Below are positions 16,487-24,922 of a stretch of 64,000 bases of DNA, one piece after another; positions within the stretch are counted from its first letter, which is position 1, and each line of letters starts with the position of its first letter. The position numbers and the translations under genes are program-made. A model generated the notes under the pieces. It searched no databases. It was not told where the DNA came from and was given only the letters and a program-made list of their open reading frames with translations. The DNA is from Marinomonas maritima (lineage in GTDB: Bacteria > Pseudomonadota > Gammaproteobacteria > Pseudomonadales > Marinomonadaceae), in NCBI RefSeq assembly GCF_024435075.2, contig NZ_JAMZEG020000003.1, forward strand, positions 496,001-560,000. Reading direction: 5' to 3'.

Positions 16487-16689
16487 AGACGATAGACGAT
16501 AGACGATAGACGATAGACGATAGACGATAGACGATAGACGATAGACGATAGACGATAGACGATAGACGATAGACGATAGACGATAGACGATAGACGATAG
16601 ACGATAGACGATAGACGATAGACGATAGACGATAGACGATAGACGATAGACGATAGACGATAGACGATAGACGATAGACGATAGACGAT
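16487..16689. repeat. 29 perfect tandem copies of the heptamer AGACGAT
   Basis: The 203 bases are exactly 29 x 7 with no substitution that I can find. The array lies between the C-rich stretch and the tRNA array. Seven is not a multiple of three, so every frame reads a 7-residue repeat; the apparent minus-strand protein SIVYRLS-repeat is an artefact of this. Such perfect short arrays are usually prone to slipped-strand copy-number change. Confidence 0.98.
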
Positions 16690-16756
16690 TTTAAATTGCT
16701 ATCTAGAAAAAACAAGGAATAACACGAAGAAAAGGAGAAGTATTTTATGAGAAGAA

Positions 16757-16832
16757 TGGTGGGCCGTACTGGATTCGAACCAGTGACCAATTGATTAAAA
16801 GTCAACTGCTCTACCAACTGAGCTAACGGCCC
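16757..16832 (-). tRNA. tRNA-Lys (TTT)
   Basis: 76 bases with CCA. Acceptor GGGCCGT pairs with ACGGCCC; anticodon loop CTTTTAA reads TTT. It is identical in sequence to the copy at 17057-17132, exactly 300 bp away. Confidence 0.95.
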
Positions 16833-16864
16833 GCTCATAAACTTTGTATTTTATAACGATCTAA

Positions 16865-16941
16865 TGGTCGGAGTAGAGAGATTCGAACTCCCGACATCCT
16901 GCTCCCAAAGCAGGCGCGCTACCAGACTGCGCTATACTCCG
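16865..16941 (-). tRNA. tRNA-Pro (TGG)
   Basis: 77 bases with CCA. Acceptor CGGAGTA pairs with TACTCCG; anticodon loop CTTTGGG reads TGG. It is the same as the copy at 17248-17324. Confidence 0.95.
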
Positions 16942-16944
16942 AAA

Positions 16945-17020
16945 TGGCTCCTCGAACTGGACTCGAACCAGTGACCCAATGATTAACAGTCATTTGCTCT
17001 ACCAACTGAGCTATCGAGGA
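16945..17020 (-). tRNA. tRNA-Asn (GTT)
   Basis: 76 bases with CCA. Acceptor TCCTCGA pairs with TCGAGGA; anticodon loop CTGTTAA reads GTT. Only 3 bp separate it from tRNA-Pro. It is the same as the copy at 17328-17403. Confidence 0.95.
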
Positions 17021-17056
17021 ATTAATCAGATAATGCAAGGTTTAGCATTGGGATAG

Positions 17057-17132
17057 TGGTGGGCCGTACTGGATTCGAACCAGTGACCAATTGATTAAAA
17101 GTCAACTGCTCTACCAACTGAGCTAACGGCCC
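17057..17132 (-). tRNA. tRNA-Lys (TTT), second copy
   Basis: 76 bases with CCA, identical to the tRNA-Lys at 16757-16832; anticodon TTT. It is part of the duplicated Lys-Pro-Asn set. Confidence 0.95.
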
Positions 17133-17146
17133 GACTATCAGAGTAA

Positions 17147-17222
17147 TGGGGTGGACGATGGGGCTTGAACCCACGACCGCCGGAATCACAATCCGGAGCT
17201 CTACCGACTGAGCTACGCCCAC
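17147..17222 (-). tRNA. tRNA-His (GTG)
   Basis: 76 bases with CCA. Acceptor GTGGGCG pairs with CGTCCAC; anticodon loop TTGTGAT reads GTG. The genomic base at 17223 would supply the G-1 typical of tRNA-His, opposite discriminator C. It is the only tRNA in the inner array without a second copy here. Confidence 0.95.
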
Positions 17223-17247
17223 CATTACTAGGTGATGATAAAATTAA

Positions 17248-17324
17248 TGGTCGGAGTAGAGAGATTCGAACTCCCGACATCCTGCTCCCAAAGCAGGCGC
17301 GCTACCAGACTGCGCTATACTCCG
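17248..17324 (-). tRNA. tRNA-Pro (TGG), second copy
   Basis: 77 bases with CCA; anticodon TGG. It matches the copy at 16865-16941 across the whole gene. Confidence 0.95.
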
Positions 17325-17327
17325 ATC

Positions 17328-17403
17328 TGGCTCCTCGAACTGGACTCGAACCAGTGACCCAATGATTAACAGTCATTTGCTCTACCAACTGAGCTATCGA
17401 GGA
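17328..17403 (-). tRNA. tRNA-Asn (GTT), second copy
   Basis: 76 bases with CCA; anticodon GTT. It matches the copy at 16945-17020 and again lies 3 bp from tRNA-Pro. Confidence 0.95.
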
Positions 17404-17446
17404 ACTAATTTTATCTTGTTCGCAACAACTTTCCTAATTAGGAAGC

Positions 17447-17537
17447 TGGCGGAGGAGGAGAGATTCGAACTCTCGGTAGGCTATTAACCTACGCCAGTTT
17501 TCAAGACTGGTGCATTAAACCGCTCTGCCACCCCTCC
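17447..17537 (-). tRNA. tRNA-Ser (TGA)
   Basis: 91 bases with CCA and a long variable arm (GTAGGTTAATAGCCTAC). Acceptor GGAGGGG; anticodon loop CTTGAAA reads TGA. It is the first gene of the leftward tRNA array. Confidence 0.95.
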
Positions 17538-17599
17538 GTTGCGAGCGAGGTGTATAATACTGATTTGAGATTTCAGTGCAATGTTTTTTTGAAAAAAAC

Positions 17600-18664
17600 T
17601 TAACTTTTTTCACTTACATAGCCTTGGTCAGGCGCAGAACGAATCCAAACATTAGAATACCAGTAATAATGCTTACCCGAATTATCCGGCATAGTGCAGT
17701 TGATTCGACCACGACCAACGCCGAAAGGCTTACTCGCTGTGGCGATCACCTCTTTTTCAGACACCCAATCTAATGACGCTTTACCCTGTCCTGCCACGTA
17801 ACACACCAAGTCTTTGGTGCGATATTTGCCCTCTTTAAACGTTAAGCCAATAGACACAGGTTTGTCTGTCGCAAAATCACCGCCTGTTACCTCTGCAAGC
17901 AAAGGCATTGGCTTCGCATTTAGCTTAGTTTTTAGCGTAGATAATTTTGCATACGCTCCCGAAGCAGGAAAACGGGGTAGGTTTTCAAAATCAGAGTCCG
18001 CGCTCACCACACCAGATTGCTGCCCAAACGCCATTACGCCTCTTTCTTCCATCATGGTTCGAATCGTACGATTAGATTCACCATAGGGATAAGCCAGCAT
18101 TTTAGGTGAATGTCCTAGATTTTTAATGAGCAGCGCTTCAGCCGTGTCCACTTCTTTTCTCATTCGTGACAACCAAGCCTCGTCAGACTCACCTTCTTCT
18201 TTGCGCAACATATAAGGATGGCGAATAGTATGGTTCGCAAACACGCCACCAGACACTTCCATCTCTTTCATTTGTTCCCATGTTAAAAAACTACGACTTT
18301 TGCGTTCAACAGGTTCAGTATTAATGAACACAGTAAAAGGAAAGTTCCTTTCTTTTAAGATAGGAAAGCCTGCTTGATAAATACTACGATAGGCATCATC
18401 AAAGGAAATCGCGACGGCTTTTTCAGGTAATGCCTTATGGGCTTTTAAATCATCCAATGCAGAACGCAGATCAACCACCTGAAAACCAGCGTTTTTCAAA
18501 TAGTCCATGTGCTCAGTAAATTGCTCTGGCGTAACAGAAGTCGATTTAGGTGAACTGACACTAACATGGTGATACTGAAGAACAGGTAAATAATCCTGAG
18601 CTTGAACCGCCAGACTGGCGCTCATTGCACCAAACAAGATGCCGTAGTGAAACTTTGACAACAT
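17600..18664 (-). CDS. Exported polysaccharide deacetylase family protein
   Basis: 354 residues with a signal peptide ending near VQAQDY. The NodB homology domain spans about 85-250: SFDDAY (D89/D90), HTIRHP (H145 and H149 zinc ligands) and AYPYGE. The N-terminal VLQYHHVS segment is typical of PgaB-like and related carbohydrate esterase family 4 proteins. The C-terminal 110 residues form a separate beta-rich domain that I do not recognise. It probably removes acetyl groups from an extracellular or periplasmic glycan. It lies immediately upstream of the leftward tRNA array. Confidence 0.88.
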   Translation of the reverse strand: MLSKFHYGILFGAMSASLAVQAQDYLPVLQYHHVSVSSPKSTSVTPEQFTEHMDYLKNAGFQVVDLRSALDDLKAHKALPEKAVAISFDDAYRSIYQAGFPILKERNFPFTVFINTEPVERKSRSFLTWEQMKEMEVSGGVFANHTIRHPYMLRKEEGESDEAWLSRMRKEVDTAEALLIKNLGHSPKMLAYPYGESNRTIRTMMEERGVMAFGQQSGVVSADSDFENLPRFPASGAYAKLSTLKTKLNAKPMPLLAEVTGGDFATDKPVSIGLTFKEGKYRTKDLVCYVAGQGKASLDWVSEKEVIATASKPFGVGRGRINCTMPDNSGKHYYWYSNVWIRSAPDQGYVSEKS

Positions 18665-18870
18665 GCCTTTTCCTTATTGGTTAATACTTGTCCTCATTCT
18701 ACGCGACGAATAGACAGGATGACCAGTGCAGCAACCAACGATAGACACAAACTGTTATGGCCATATTGCTACGCCACTGCATCTACTTTTATTCAAGCCT
18801 CAGCCCTACACTCATTGAACACATATCACTCATTATCAACATTAAGAATAGGTAAATCAGGAATAACCGC

Positions 18871-20079
18871 ATGAGCAGAGCTGAATTTCACACGCAACTC
18901 GACACACAACTACAAACGCTTAAACAACAAGGCCTCTACAAACAAGAGCGCCCTCTTATTACACCTCAAGCCAGTCAAATTACGACAGCAGACAATCGCC
19001 CGTTAATCAACTTATGTGCAAACAATTATCTTGGGCTAGCGAATGACAGCGAAGTAACAACAGCGGCACATAAAGCACTAGACGATTATGGCTATGGTAT
19101 GGCCTCTGTCCGTTTTATTTGCGGCACTCAAAGTATTCACACCGAGCTGGAAAAAAGCCTCAGTAACTTCCTACAGATGGAAGACACCATCCTGTACTCA
19201 TCTTGCTTTGATGCCAATACCGGACTGTTTGAAACACTCCTAGGAAAAGAAGATGCGATTATCAGTGACGCACTGAACCACGCCAGCATCATTGACGGTA
19301 TTCGCTTATGCAAAGCAAAGCGCTATCGCTATGCTAACAATGACATGAAAGAGCTCGAGGCAAATCTTCAACAGGCCGACAAAGAGGGGGCTAAAACCAA
19401 GCTCATCGTCACTGATGGTGTTTTTTCCATGGACGGCATTATTGCGGATCTAAAATCCATCTGCGACCTTGCGGACAAATACGATGCGCTGGTCATGGTA
19501 GATGACTCCCACGCAGTTGGTTTCTTAGGTGAGAATGGCCGTGGAAGCCATGAATATTGTGGCGTACTAGGCCGAATCGACATTATTACTGGTACATTAG
19601 GAAAAGCCCTTGGGGGCGCATCAGGGGGCTATACCAGTGCCTCTAAAAACATCGTTGATTGGTTGCGTCAACGCTCTCGCCCCTATTTGTTTTCTAATTC
19701 CTTGGCGCCTGTTATTACCGCCACCAGCATAAAAATTCTTGAATCACTTCAAAAAGGGGATGCAGCTCGTCAGCAGCTAAAAAACAACAGCCAATATTTT
19801 CGTACCAAGATGAGTGACTTAGGCTTTAACCTAGTACCTGGTGACCACCCAATCATTCCCGTTATATTAGGAGACGCAACACTCGCTCAAGAGATGGCAA
19901 ATGCGCTATATATAGAAGAGATTTTTGTCACCGGATTTGCTTATCCCGTTGTGCCGATGGGAAAAGCTAGAATTCGAACACAAATGTCAGCTTCACTAAC
20001 AACGGAACAACTCGATCAAGCCATTACTGCTTTTGCGAAAGTCGGTCGCAAAATGGGTATTATTGAAGGAATAAAATAA
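18871..20079 (+). CDS. kbl: 2-amino-3-ketobutyrate CoA ligase (glycine C-acetyltransferase)
   Basis: 402 residues, typical for Kbl. It is a PLP enzyme of the alpha-oxoamine synthase family: CANNYLGLAND, SVRFICGTQSIHTELE, VDDSHAVGFLGENGRG, and TGTLGKALGGASGG with the PLP lysine near residue 244. It cleaves 2-amino-3-oxobutyrate with CoA to glycine and acetyl-CoA, the second step of threonine degradation. The stop overlaps the tdh start by one base (TAATG), so the two are translationally coupled. Confidence 0.97.
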   Translation: MSRAEFHTQLDTQLQTLKQQGLYKQERPLITPQASQITTADNRPLINLCANNYLGLANDSEVTTAAHKALDDYGYGMASVRFICGTQSIHTELEKSLSNFLQMEDTILYSSCFDANTGLFETLLGKEDAIISDALNHASIIDGIRLCKAKRYRYANNDMKELEANLQQADKEGAKTKLIVTDGVFSMDGIIADLKSICDLADKYDALVMVDDSHAVGFLGENGRGSHEYCGVLGRIDIITGTLGKALGGASGGYTSASKNIVDWLRQRSRPYLFSNSLAPVITATSIKILESLQKGDAARQQLKNNSQYFRTKMSDLGFNLVPGDHPIIPVILGDATLAQEMANALYIEEIFVTGFAYPVVPMGKARIRTQMSASLTTEQLDQAITAFAKVGRKMGIIEGIK

Positions 20080-21104
20080 TGAAAACGCTTGCTAAGCTTC
20101 ATGCCGAAAAAGGCATTTGGATGACAGAAGTAGCCCAACCAGAATGCGGCCACAATGATGTTGTTATCAAAATACGCAAAACCGCTATTTGCGGAACAGA
20201 CATGCATATTTATCATTGGGACGACTGGGCACAAAATACCATCCCTGTACCCATGACCGTCGGTCATGAGTTTGTTGGTGAAATCACCGAGATTGGCCCA
20301 GAAGTATCAGGGTTCAAAATCGGCGATCGCGTCTCAGGCGAAGGCCATATTACCTGTGGCCACTGTCGAAACTGTCGTGCAGGACGTCGCCACCTTTGCC
20401 GTAAAACATTGGGCGTTGGCGTGAACCGTACTGGCGCGTTTGCCGAATATTTAGTCATTCCCGCCAGCAATGCCTACAAAATTCCTGACAACATCAGTGA
20501 TGAAATGGCGGCAATCTTCGACCCGTTTGGAAATGCGACTCATACCGCCCTATCTTTTGATTTGATCGGTGAAGATGTCTTAATCACCGGCGCAGGCCCC
20601 ATTGGCGCCATGGCCGCCGCCATTGCAAAGCATGTTGGTGCTCGCAATGTGGTGATTACCGATGTAAATGATTTTCGCCTAGAGCTTGCGAAAAAAATGG
20701 GCGCCACTCGAACGGTAAACGTTAGCAAAGAATCTTTGAAAGACGTCATGAATGAAATAGGAATGCACGAAGGCTTTGATGTTGGATTGGAAATGTCCGG
20801 CAATGATCAAGCATTTCGCTCTATGTTAGAAAATATGAATCATGGCGGAAAAATTGCCATGCTCGGCATTCCAGCAAAAGACACGCTCATAGATTGGAAC
20901 CAAGTCATTTTTAAAGGCCTGATCATTAAAGGTATCTATGGACGTGAAATGTACGAAACTTGGTACAAAATGGTCGCTATGTTGCAATCTGGTTTAGACA
21001 TCAGCCCCATTATTACGCACCGCTTTAATGTGGACGAATTCCAAAAAGGCTTTGAGACTATGGCGTCAGGCCAATCTGGCAAAGTGATCTTGGATTGGAA
21101 TTAA
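20079..21104 (+). CDS. tdh: L-threonine 3-dehydrogenase
   Basis: 341 residues, zinc-dependent medium-chain dehydrogenase. Catalytic zinc ligands C38, H63 and E64 (GHE) are present, as are the structural zinc cysteines C93, C96, C99 and C107. The Rossmann motif is ITGAGPIGAMAAAIAKHVGA. It oxidises threonine with NAD+ to 2-amino-3-oxobutyrate, the substrate of Kbl encoded just upstream. The kbl-tdh order and overlap are as in E. coli. Confidence 0.97.
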   Translation: MKTLAKLHAEKGIWMTEVAQPECGHNDVVIKIRKTAICGTDMHIYHWDDWAQNTIPVPMTVGHEFVGEITEIGPEVSGFKIGDRVSGEGHITCGHCRNCRAGRRHLCRKTLGVGVNRTGAFAEYLVIPASNAYKIPDNISDEMAAIFDPFGNATHTALSFDLIGEDVLITGAGPIGAMAAAIAKHVGARNVVITDVNDFRLELAKKMGATRTVNVSKESLKDVMNEIGMHEGFDVGLEMSGNDQAFRSMLENMNHGGKIAMLGIPAKDTLIDWNQVIFKGLIIKGIYGREMYETWYKMVAMLQSGLDISPIITHRFNVDEFQKGFETMASGQSGKVILDWN

Positions 21105-21176
21105 ATCCGCTAGGTTATTGCGCCTAGAAGATGATCGCGTTAGCGTAATTCTTTTAGACGCAAACAGAGCAAGAAC

Positions 21177-21980
21177 ATGTTAGAAATTGGTACTCAAACA
21201 CACCCGCTCCCCCATCAAGACGCACTCTATGTGTTGCTACATCGTAATCAAGTACTGGTTGAACAAGACAATCTTTTTTTAATACCTTTCACACACTTTC
21301 AGCCAAACTCGAAAATGAGCGCCATTTACTGTGGACAGTGGCAGGGCCAAGATGTCTTTGTTTGCCGTTTTGAATCCGTACCAAAAGGCTTTTCGGAAAT
21401 AGGCCTAAGAGAACTGCTCTTCTTACAAGATCAGGACCATTACCTTCTATTAAGTCGCGCTCATCAATTATCAACGTGGGACAGAGACCATCAATTTTGT
21501 GGACGATGCGGAACACCCATGCAAGAAAAACACATAGCGGAACACACTAAGATTTGCCCGACGTGCAATTTGCGTCATTACCCACGAATTTCGCCTTGCA
21601 TCATTGTATCAATCTGTAAAGACGACCATATTTTACTGGCCCGTGGACTGCACGCACCCAAAGGTAAATTCAGTAATATTGCGGGGTTTGTCGAAGCGGG
21701 TGAAACATTAGAGCAAGCTGTGGCACGTGAAGTGCGCGAAGAAGTAGGACTTGAAATCACCAACATTCGCTATGTAGACAGTCAACCTTGGTCTTTTCCT
21801 CATCAACTTATGGTCGGCTTTTTTGCGGATTACGTTGCTGGTGAAATCACTCCCGCGCCAGGAGAAATTGATGAGGCAGATTGGTACCACATCGACAACT
21901 TACCTCACATACCCAACAGCGCGACCATTTCAGGACAACTAATCACGCATCATATTGCGCATATTAACAATAAAAAATAG
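21177..21980 (+). CDS. nudC: NAD-capped RNA hydrolase / NADH pyrophosphatase NudC
   Basis: 267 residues. A zinc ribbon (C108, C111, C127, C130) is followed by the Nudix box starting GFVEAGETLEQAVAREVREE at residue 170, and by SQPWSFPHQLMVGF, the SQPWPFPxS-type motif specific to NudC. It hydrolyses NAD(H) and removes NAD caps from RNA 5' ends. The ribosome site is weak (GAGCAAGA). It sits 72 bp after tdh and may be read from the same transcript; a hairpin follows the stop. Confidence 0.95.
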   Translation: MLEIGTQTHPLPHQDALYVLLHRNQVLVEQDNLFLIPFTHFQPNSKMSAIYCGQWQGQDVFVCRFESVPKGFSEIGLRELLFLQDQDHYLLLSRAHQLSTWDRDHQFCGRCGTPMQEKHIAEHTKICPTCNLRHYPRISPCIIVSICKDDHILLARGLHAPKGKFSNIAGFVEAGETLEQAVAREVREEVGLEITNIRYVDSQPWSFPHQLMVGFFADYVAGEITPAPGEIDEADWYHIDNLPHIPNSATISGQLITHHIAHINNKK

Positions 21981-21990
21981 TTCATAAATA

Positions 21991-22028
21991 AAGCAGCAGT
22001 AAGTAAGTAAATACTTACCGCTGCTTGC
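21991..22028 (+). terminator. Hairpin after nudC, probable terminator
   Basis: AGCAGC, A, GTAAGTA (21992-22005) pairs with TACTTAC, C, GCTGCT (22012-22025): 13 bp with one mismatch and a 6-base loop. The following tract is only weakly T-rich. Confidence 0.55.
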
Positions 22029-22092
22029 CATATTATTGTCATAATTAGCCGTTACTGTAGCCGCACTCATTTTATCCCTCCGGAGAAAAACC

Positions 22093-23775
22093 ATGCGTTT
22101 ACCCATTGCGTTACCTTTATGTGCCACCGTGGCATTACTTGGTGGCTGCGCCACGTCTAATAATGAACAAGCTGGCGCCACGACTTCCATCGAATTAAGT
22201 TTCCTCGGTCGTTATGAGTCAGGCATTTTTGATGGCAGCGCGGCAGAAATAGTGGCATACGATGCTAAAACGCAAGAAACCTTTGTAATAAACGCCAATT
22301 CGGGCAAAGTCGATGTGCTGTCCATGAGCAATCCCACTGCACCATACAAAATCAAAACGCTTGATGTCAGTGCAGACGTGGCCGCGTTAACCGGTTTATC
22401 CCTTGGCGCTGCCAATAGCGTTAGTGTCCATAGCGGCATCATGGCCGCTGCCATTGAAGCCAAGCCAAAACAATACATGGGCTATATCGCTTTTTATAAC
22501 ATCAATGACCATGCCTTTATCACTGCCGTAAAAGTCGGCGCACTACCAGACATGGTGACCTTCTCGCACGATGGCAAACAGGTGATTGTTGCCAACGAAG
22601 GCGAGCCTAATGATGAATACACCGTCGACCCAGAAGGCAGCGTAAGCATCATTACCTTACCCAATGACATCACGACATTAACGCAAAGCGATGTCACTCA
22701 AGTGACGTTTCGTGATTTCAACAACGGCGGTTCTCGCGCGTCAGAACGACCTGACGGACTGCGTATTTTCGGCCCTAATGCCAGTGTTGCTCAAGACTTA
22801 GAGCCAGAATATGTCACGGTTTCTAAAGACAACCGCTATGCCTTTGTGTCATTGCAAGAAAACAACGGTATCGCCAAAATCGATCTGATGAAAAAGTCGG
22901 TATCCACTATTTGGGCATTAGGCACAAAAGACTATAACCAAACGGGCAACGAACTAGACGTCAGCGACAAGGATAAAACCATTCAACTGCAAAACTGGCC
23001 AGTATTAGGGCTATACCAACCTGACACCATCGCCTCTTACACCGTATCAGGTAAAACCTACTTAGTAACAGCAAACGAAGGCGATTCAAGAGACTACAAA
23101 GGCTTCAGCGAGGAATACCGTGTGAAAGAGCTAGCCGACGAGCTAAACAGCCGTCTCGCCCTAACCAGTCCGCTAAAACACGAGATCGAAGGCAAACTAG
23201 ACGATCCGAAAAACCTTGGTCGCATGAAATTTACCAGTACGCTAGGCGCGCAAGATTGCAAACTCACAAAAGGCACACCGAATAACTGTACCTACACACA
23301 ACTGTATGGCTACGGTGCGCGTTCTTTTTCCATTTGGAGCGGCGACACTGGCGAGCAAGTATTTGATAGTGGCAGTGATTTCGAACGCATTACCGCAAAA
23401 GCATTGGGCGAAAAAGGCTTCAATGCTTCAAACGACTCAAACAAAACAGATGCACGCAGTGATGACAAAGGACCAGAGCCTGAAGCCTTAACCGTAGGTC
23501 AAATCGACGGTCGCACTTACGCTTTTATCGGCCTTGAACGCGTGGGCGGTATCATGGTGTATGACATTACCGTACCCAAGAAAAGTCAGTTTATTCAGTA
23601 TTTAACCAGCCGAGATTTCGACGCCAAAGTAGATACCTCTGCAGCAGGCGACCTTGGGCCTGAAGGCATGGCTTTTGTTTCAAAAGAAGACAGCCCAAGC
23701 GGGCAGGCATTATTGATTGTTGGCAATGAAGTAAGCGGAACCACCTCCGTTTATGGCATTTCACCCAGTAAATAA
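22093..23775 (+). CDS. Choice-of-anchor I family lipoprotein (beta-propeller)
   Basis: 560 residues. The signal peptide ends LLGGCATS (lipobox, Cys near 19), so it is a lipoprotein. The body reads as a repeated beta-propeller: AEIVAYDAKTQETFVINANS, VGALPDMVTFSHDGKQVIVANEGEP and LVTANEGDSRDYKG are characteristic of the choice-of-anchor I domain proteins sometimes annotated as alkaline phosphatases. No phosphatase active site is visible. CCGGAGAAAA precedes the start and a terminator follows. Its substrate or partner is unknown. Confidence 0.88.
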   Translation: MRLPIALPLCATVALLGGCATSNNEQAGATTSIELSFLGRYESGIFDGSAAEIVAYDAKTQETFVINANSGKVDVLSMSNPTAPYKIKTLDVSADVAALTGLSLGAANSVSVHSGIMAAAIEAKPKQYMGYIAFYNINDHAFITAVKVGALPDMVTFSHDGKQVIVANEGEPNDEYTVDPEGSVSIITLPNDITTLTQSDVTQVTFRDFNNGGSRASERPDGLRIFGPNASVAQDLEPEYVTVSKDNRYAFVSLQENNGIAKIDLMKKSVSTIWALGTKDYNQTGNELDVSDKDKTIQLQNWPVLGLYQPDTIASYTVSGKTYLVTANEGDSRDYKGFSEEYRVKELADELNSRLALTSPLKHEIEGKLDDPKNLGRMKFTSTLGAQDCKLTKGTPNNCTYTQLYGYGARSFSIWSGDTGEQVFDSGSDFERITAKALGEKGFNASNDSNKTDARSDDKGPEPEALTVGQIDGRTYAFIGLERVGGIMVYDITVPKKSQFIQYLTSRDFDAKVDTSAAGDLGPEGMAFVSKEDSPSGQALLIVGNEVSGTTSVYGISPSK

Positions 23776-23798
23776 AAAATCTTGAACTCAGTATTTCA

Positions 23799-23821
23799 GC
23801 CCCCTTTTTGGGGGCGTTTTA
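23799..23821 (+). terminator. Rho-independent terminator
   Basis: GCCCCC (23799-23804) and GGGGGC (23810-23815) flank a TTTTT loop, followed by GTTTTAC. It ends the choice-of-anchor I gene. Confidence 0.85.
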
Positions 23822-23938
23822 CGTTTAATATAAGCCGAAATTCTACTAGGGATTTCATCTTACTGTCTCTATACTAGCCAGCAAATTGAATTCGCTTTCA
23901 TCGCTTATTCACCCCCCTAAAATGACACTGGGAACAAC

Positions 23939-24850
23939 GTGGAAGAATTACTTCGCTCAATTGAAAAAAAAGTGAGACCATTAATTGGCTTAGGGAAAGT
24001 CGCCGACTACATACCGGCGCTTGCAAACATTGACCCCAATCAATTCGGCATTGCCATCTACAGTAATGACGGAAAGCTTTACCACACAGGTCAAGCCAAG
24101 AAGAACTTCTCCATTCAAAGTATCTCAAAAATCTTTAGCTTAACCCTTGCCATGAAACATTATGGTGAAGATATGTGGGAGAGAGTCGGTAGAGAGCCAT
24201 CTGGCAATCCCTTCAACTCACTGGTGCAGTTAGAGTATGAGAAGGGCATTCCACGTAACCCCTTCATTAATGCGGGCGCACTTGTCGTCAGCGATATGAA
24301 CCATTCACGCTTTGCATCTCCACATTACGCTATGCGAGAATTTATTCGCCGCCTAGCAGGAAATTCTAAATTACGTTCCGATAAAGTCGTTTCCAACTCA
24401 GAGTACGAGTTTCGCGCACGCAACGCGTCTATGGCGTATTTGATGCAAGCATTCGGTAATTTCGAAAACGATGTAGAAGCAGTATTGCACAACTACTTTG
24501 ATAACTGCGCCATGCGCATGAACTGCATTGATCTTGCGAAAGCCTTTAGCTTTTTAGCCAATAAGGGCTACTCACACCATTCTGGTGAACAAGTACTCAC
24601 TCGCCGTGAAACCACTCAAGTCAATGGTTTACTCGCCACCAGCGGGCTCTATGACGAAGCAGGAAATTTTGCCTATCGTGTGGGTTTGCCGGGAAAGAGT
24701 GGCGTTGGCGGTGGCATTATAGCCATAGTACCAAATCGATTTTCTATCTGTGTTTGGTCACCAGAGCTGAATGAATCAGGCAATTCATTAGCGGGAATGG
24801 CCGCACTGGAAGCGCTATCCGAAAGCAACGGTTGGTCCGTATTTGGCTAG
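23939..24850 (+). CDS. glsA: Glutaminase
   Basis: 303 residues from a GTG start with GGGAA upstream. It has the serine-dependent glutaminase fold: SIQSISKIF holds the S61-xx-K64 catalytic pair, with NPFINAGALV, FRARNASMAYLM and GKSGVGGGIIAIVPN as family blocks. It hydrolyses glutamine to glutamate and ammonia. It is monocistronic, enclosed by terminators. Confidence 0.96.
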   Translation: MEELLRSIEKKVRPLIGLGKVADYIPALANIDPNQFGIAIYSNDGKLYHTGQAKKNFSIQSISKIFSLTLAMKHYGEDMWERVGREPSGNPFNSLVQLEYEKGIPRNPFINAGALVVSDMNHSRFASPHYAMREFIRRLAGNSKLRSDKVVSNSEYEFRARNASMAYLMQAFGNFENDVEAVLHNYFDNCAMRMNCIDLAKAFSFLANKGYSHHSGEQVLTRRETTQVNGLLATSGLYDEAGNFAYRVGLPGKSGVGGGIIAIVPNRFSICVWSPELNESGNSLAGMAALEALSESNGWSVFG

Positions 24851-24875
24851 TGAGCAGATTTCATATTCAGAGACT

Positions 24876-24901
24876 AAAAAGGCCTCATGAGAGGCCTTTT
24901 T
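24876..24901. terminator. Bidirectional terminator between glsA and ppnN
   Basis: AAAAAGGCCTC, loop ATGA, GAGGCCTTTTT: a perfect 11-bp inverted repeat with T-runs on both strands, between convergent genes. Confidence 0.93.
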
Positions 24902-24922
24902 CATTTATTAACTAAAATAGTT

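Noticed and set aside
16487..16689. CRISPR array
   Set aside because: The units are 7 bases with no spacers and no cas genes nearby.
16455..16838. Minus-strand open frame of 127 residues with a SIVYRLS repeat
   Set aside because: It is the translation of the heptamer array and the tRNA-Lys gene; no ribosome site and no family, and a 7-base unit keeps any frame open.
17022..17365. Several open frames of 60-70 residues in both strands
   Set aside because: They read across tRNA-Lys, His, Pro and Asn genes; typical spurious translations of tRNA arrays.
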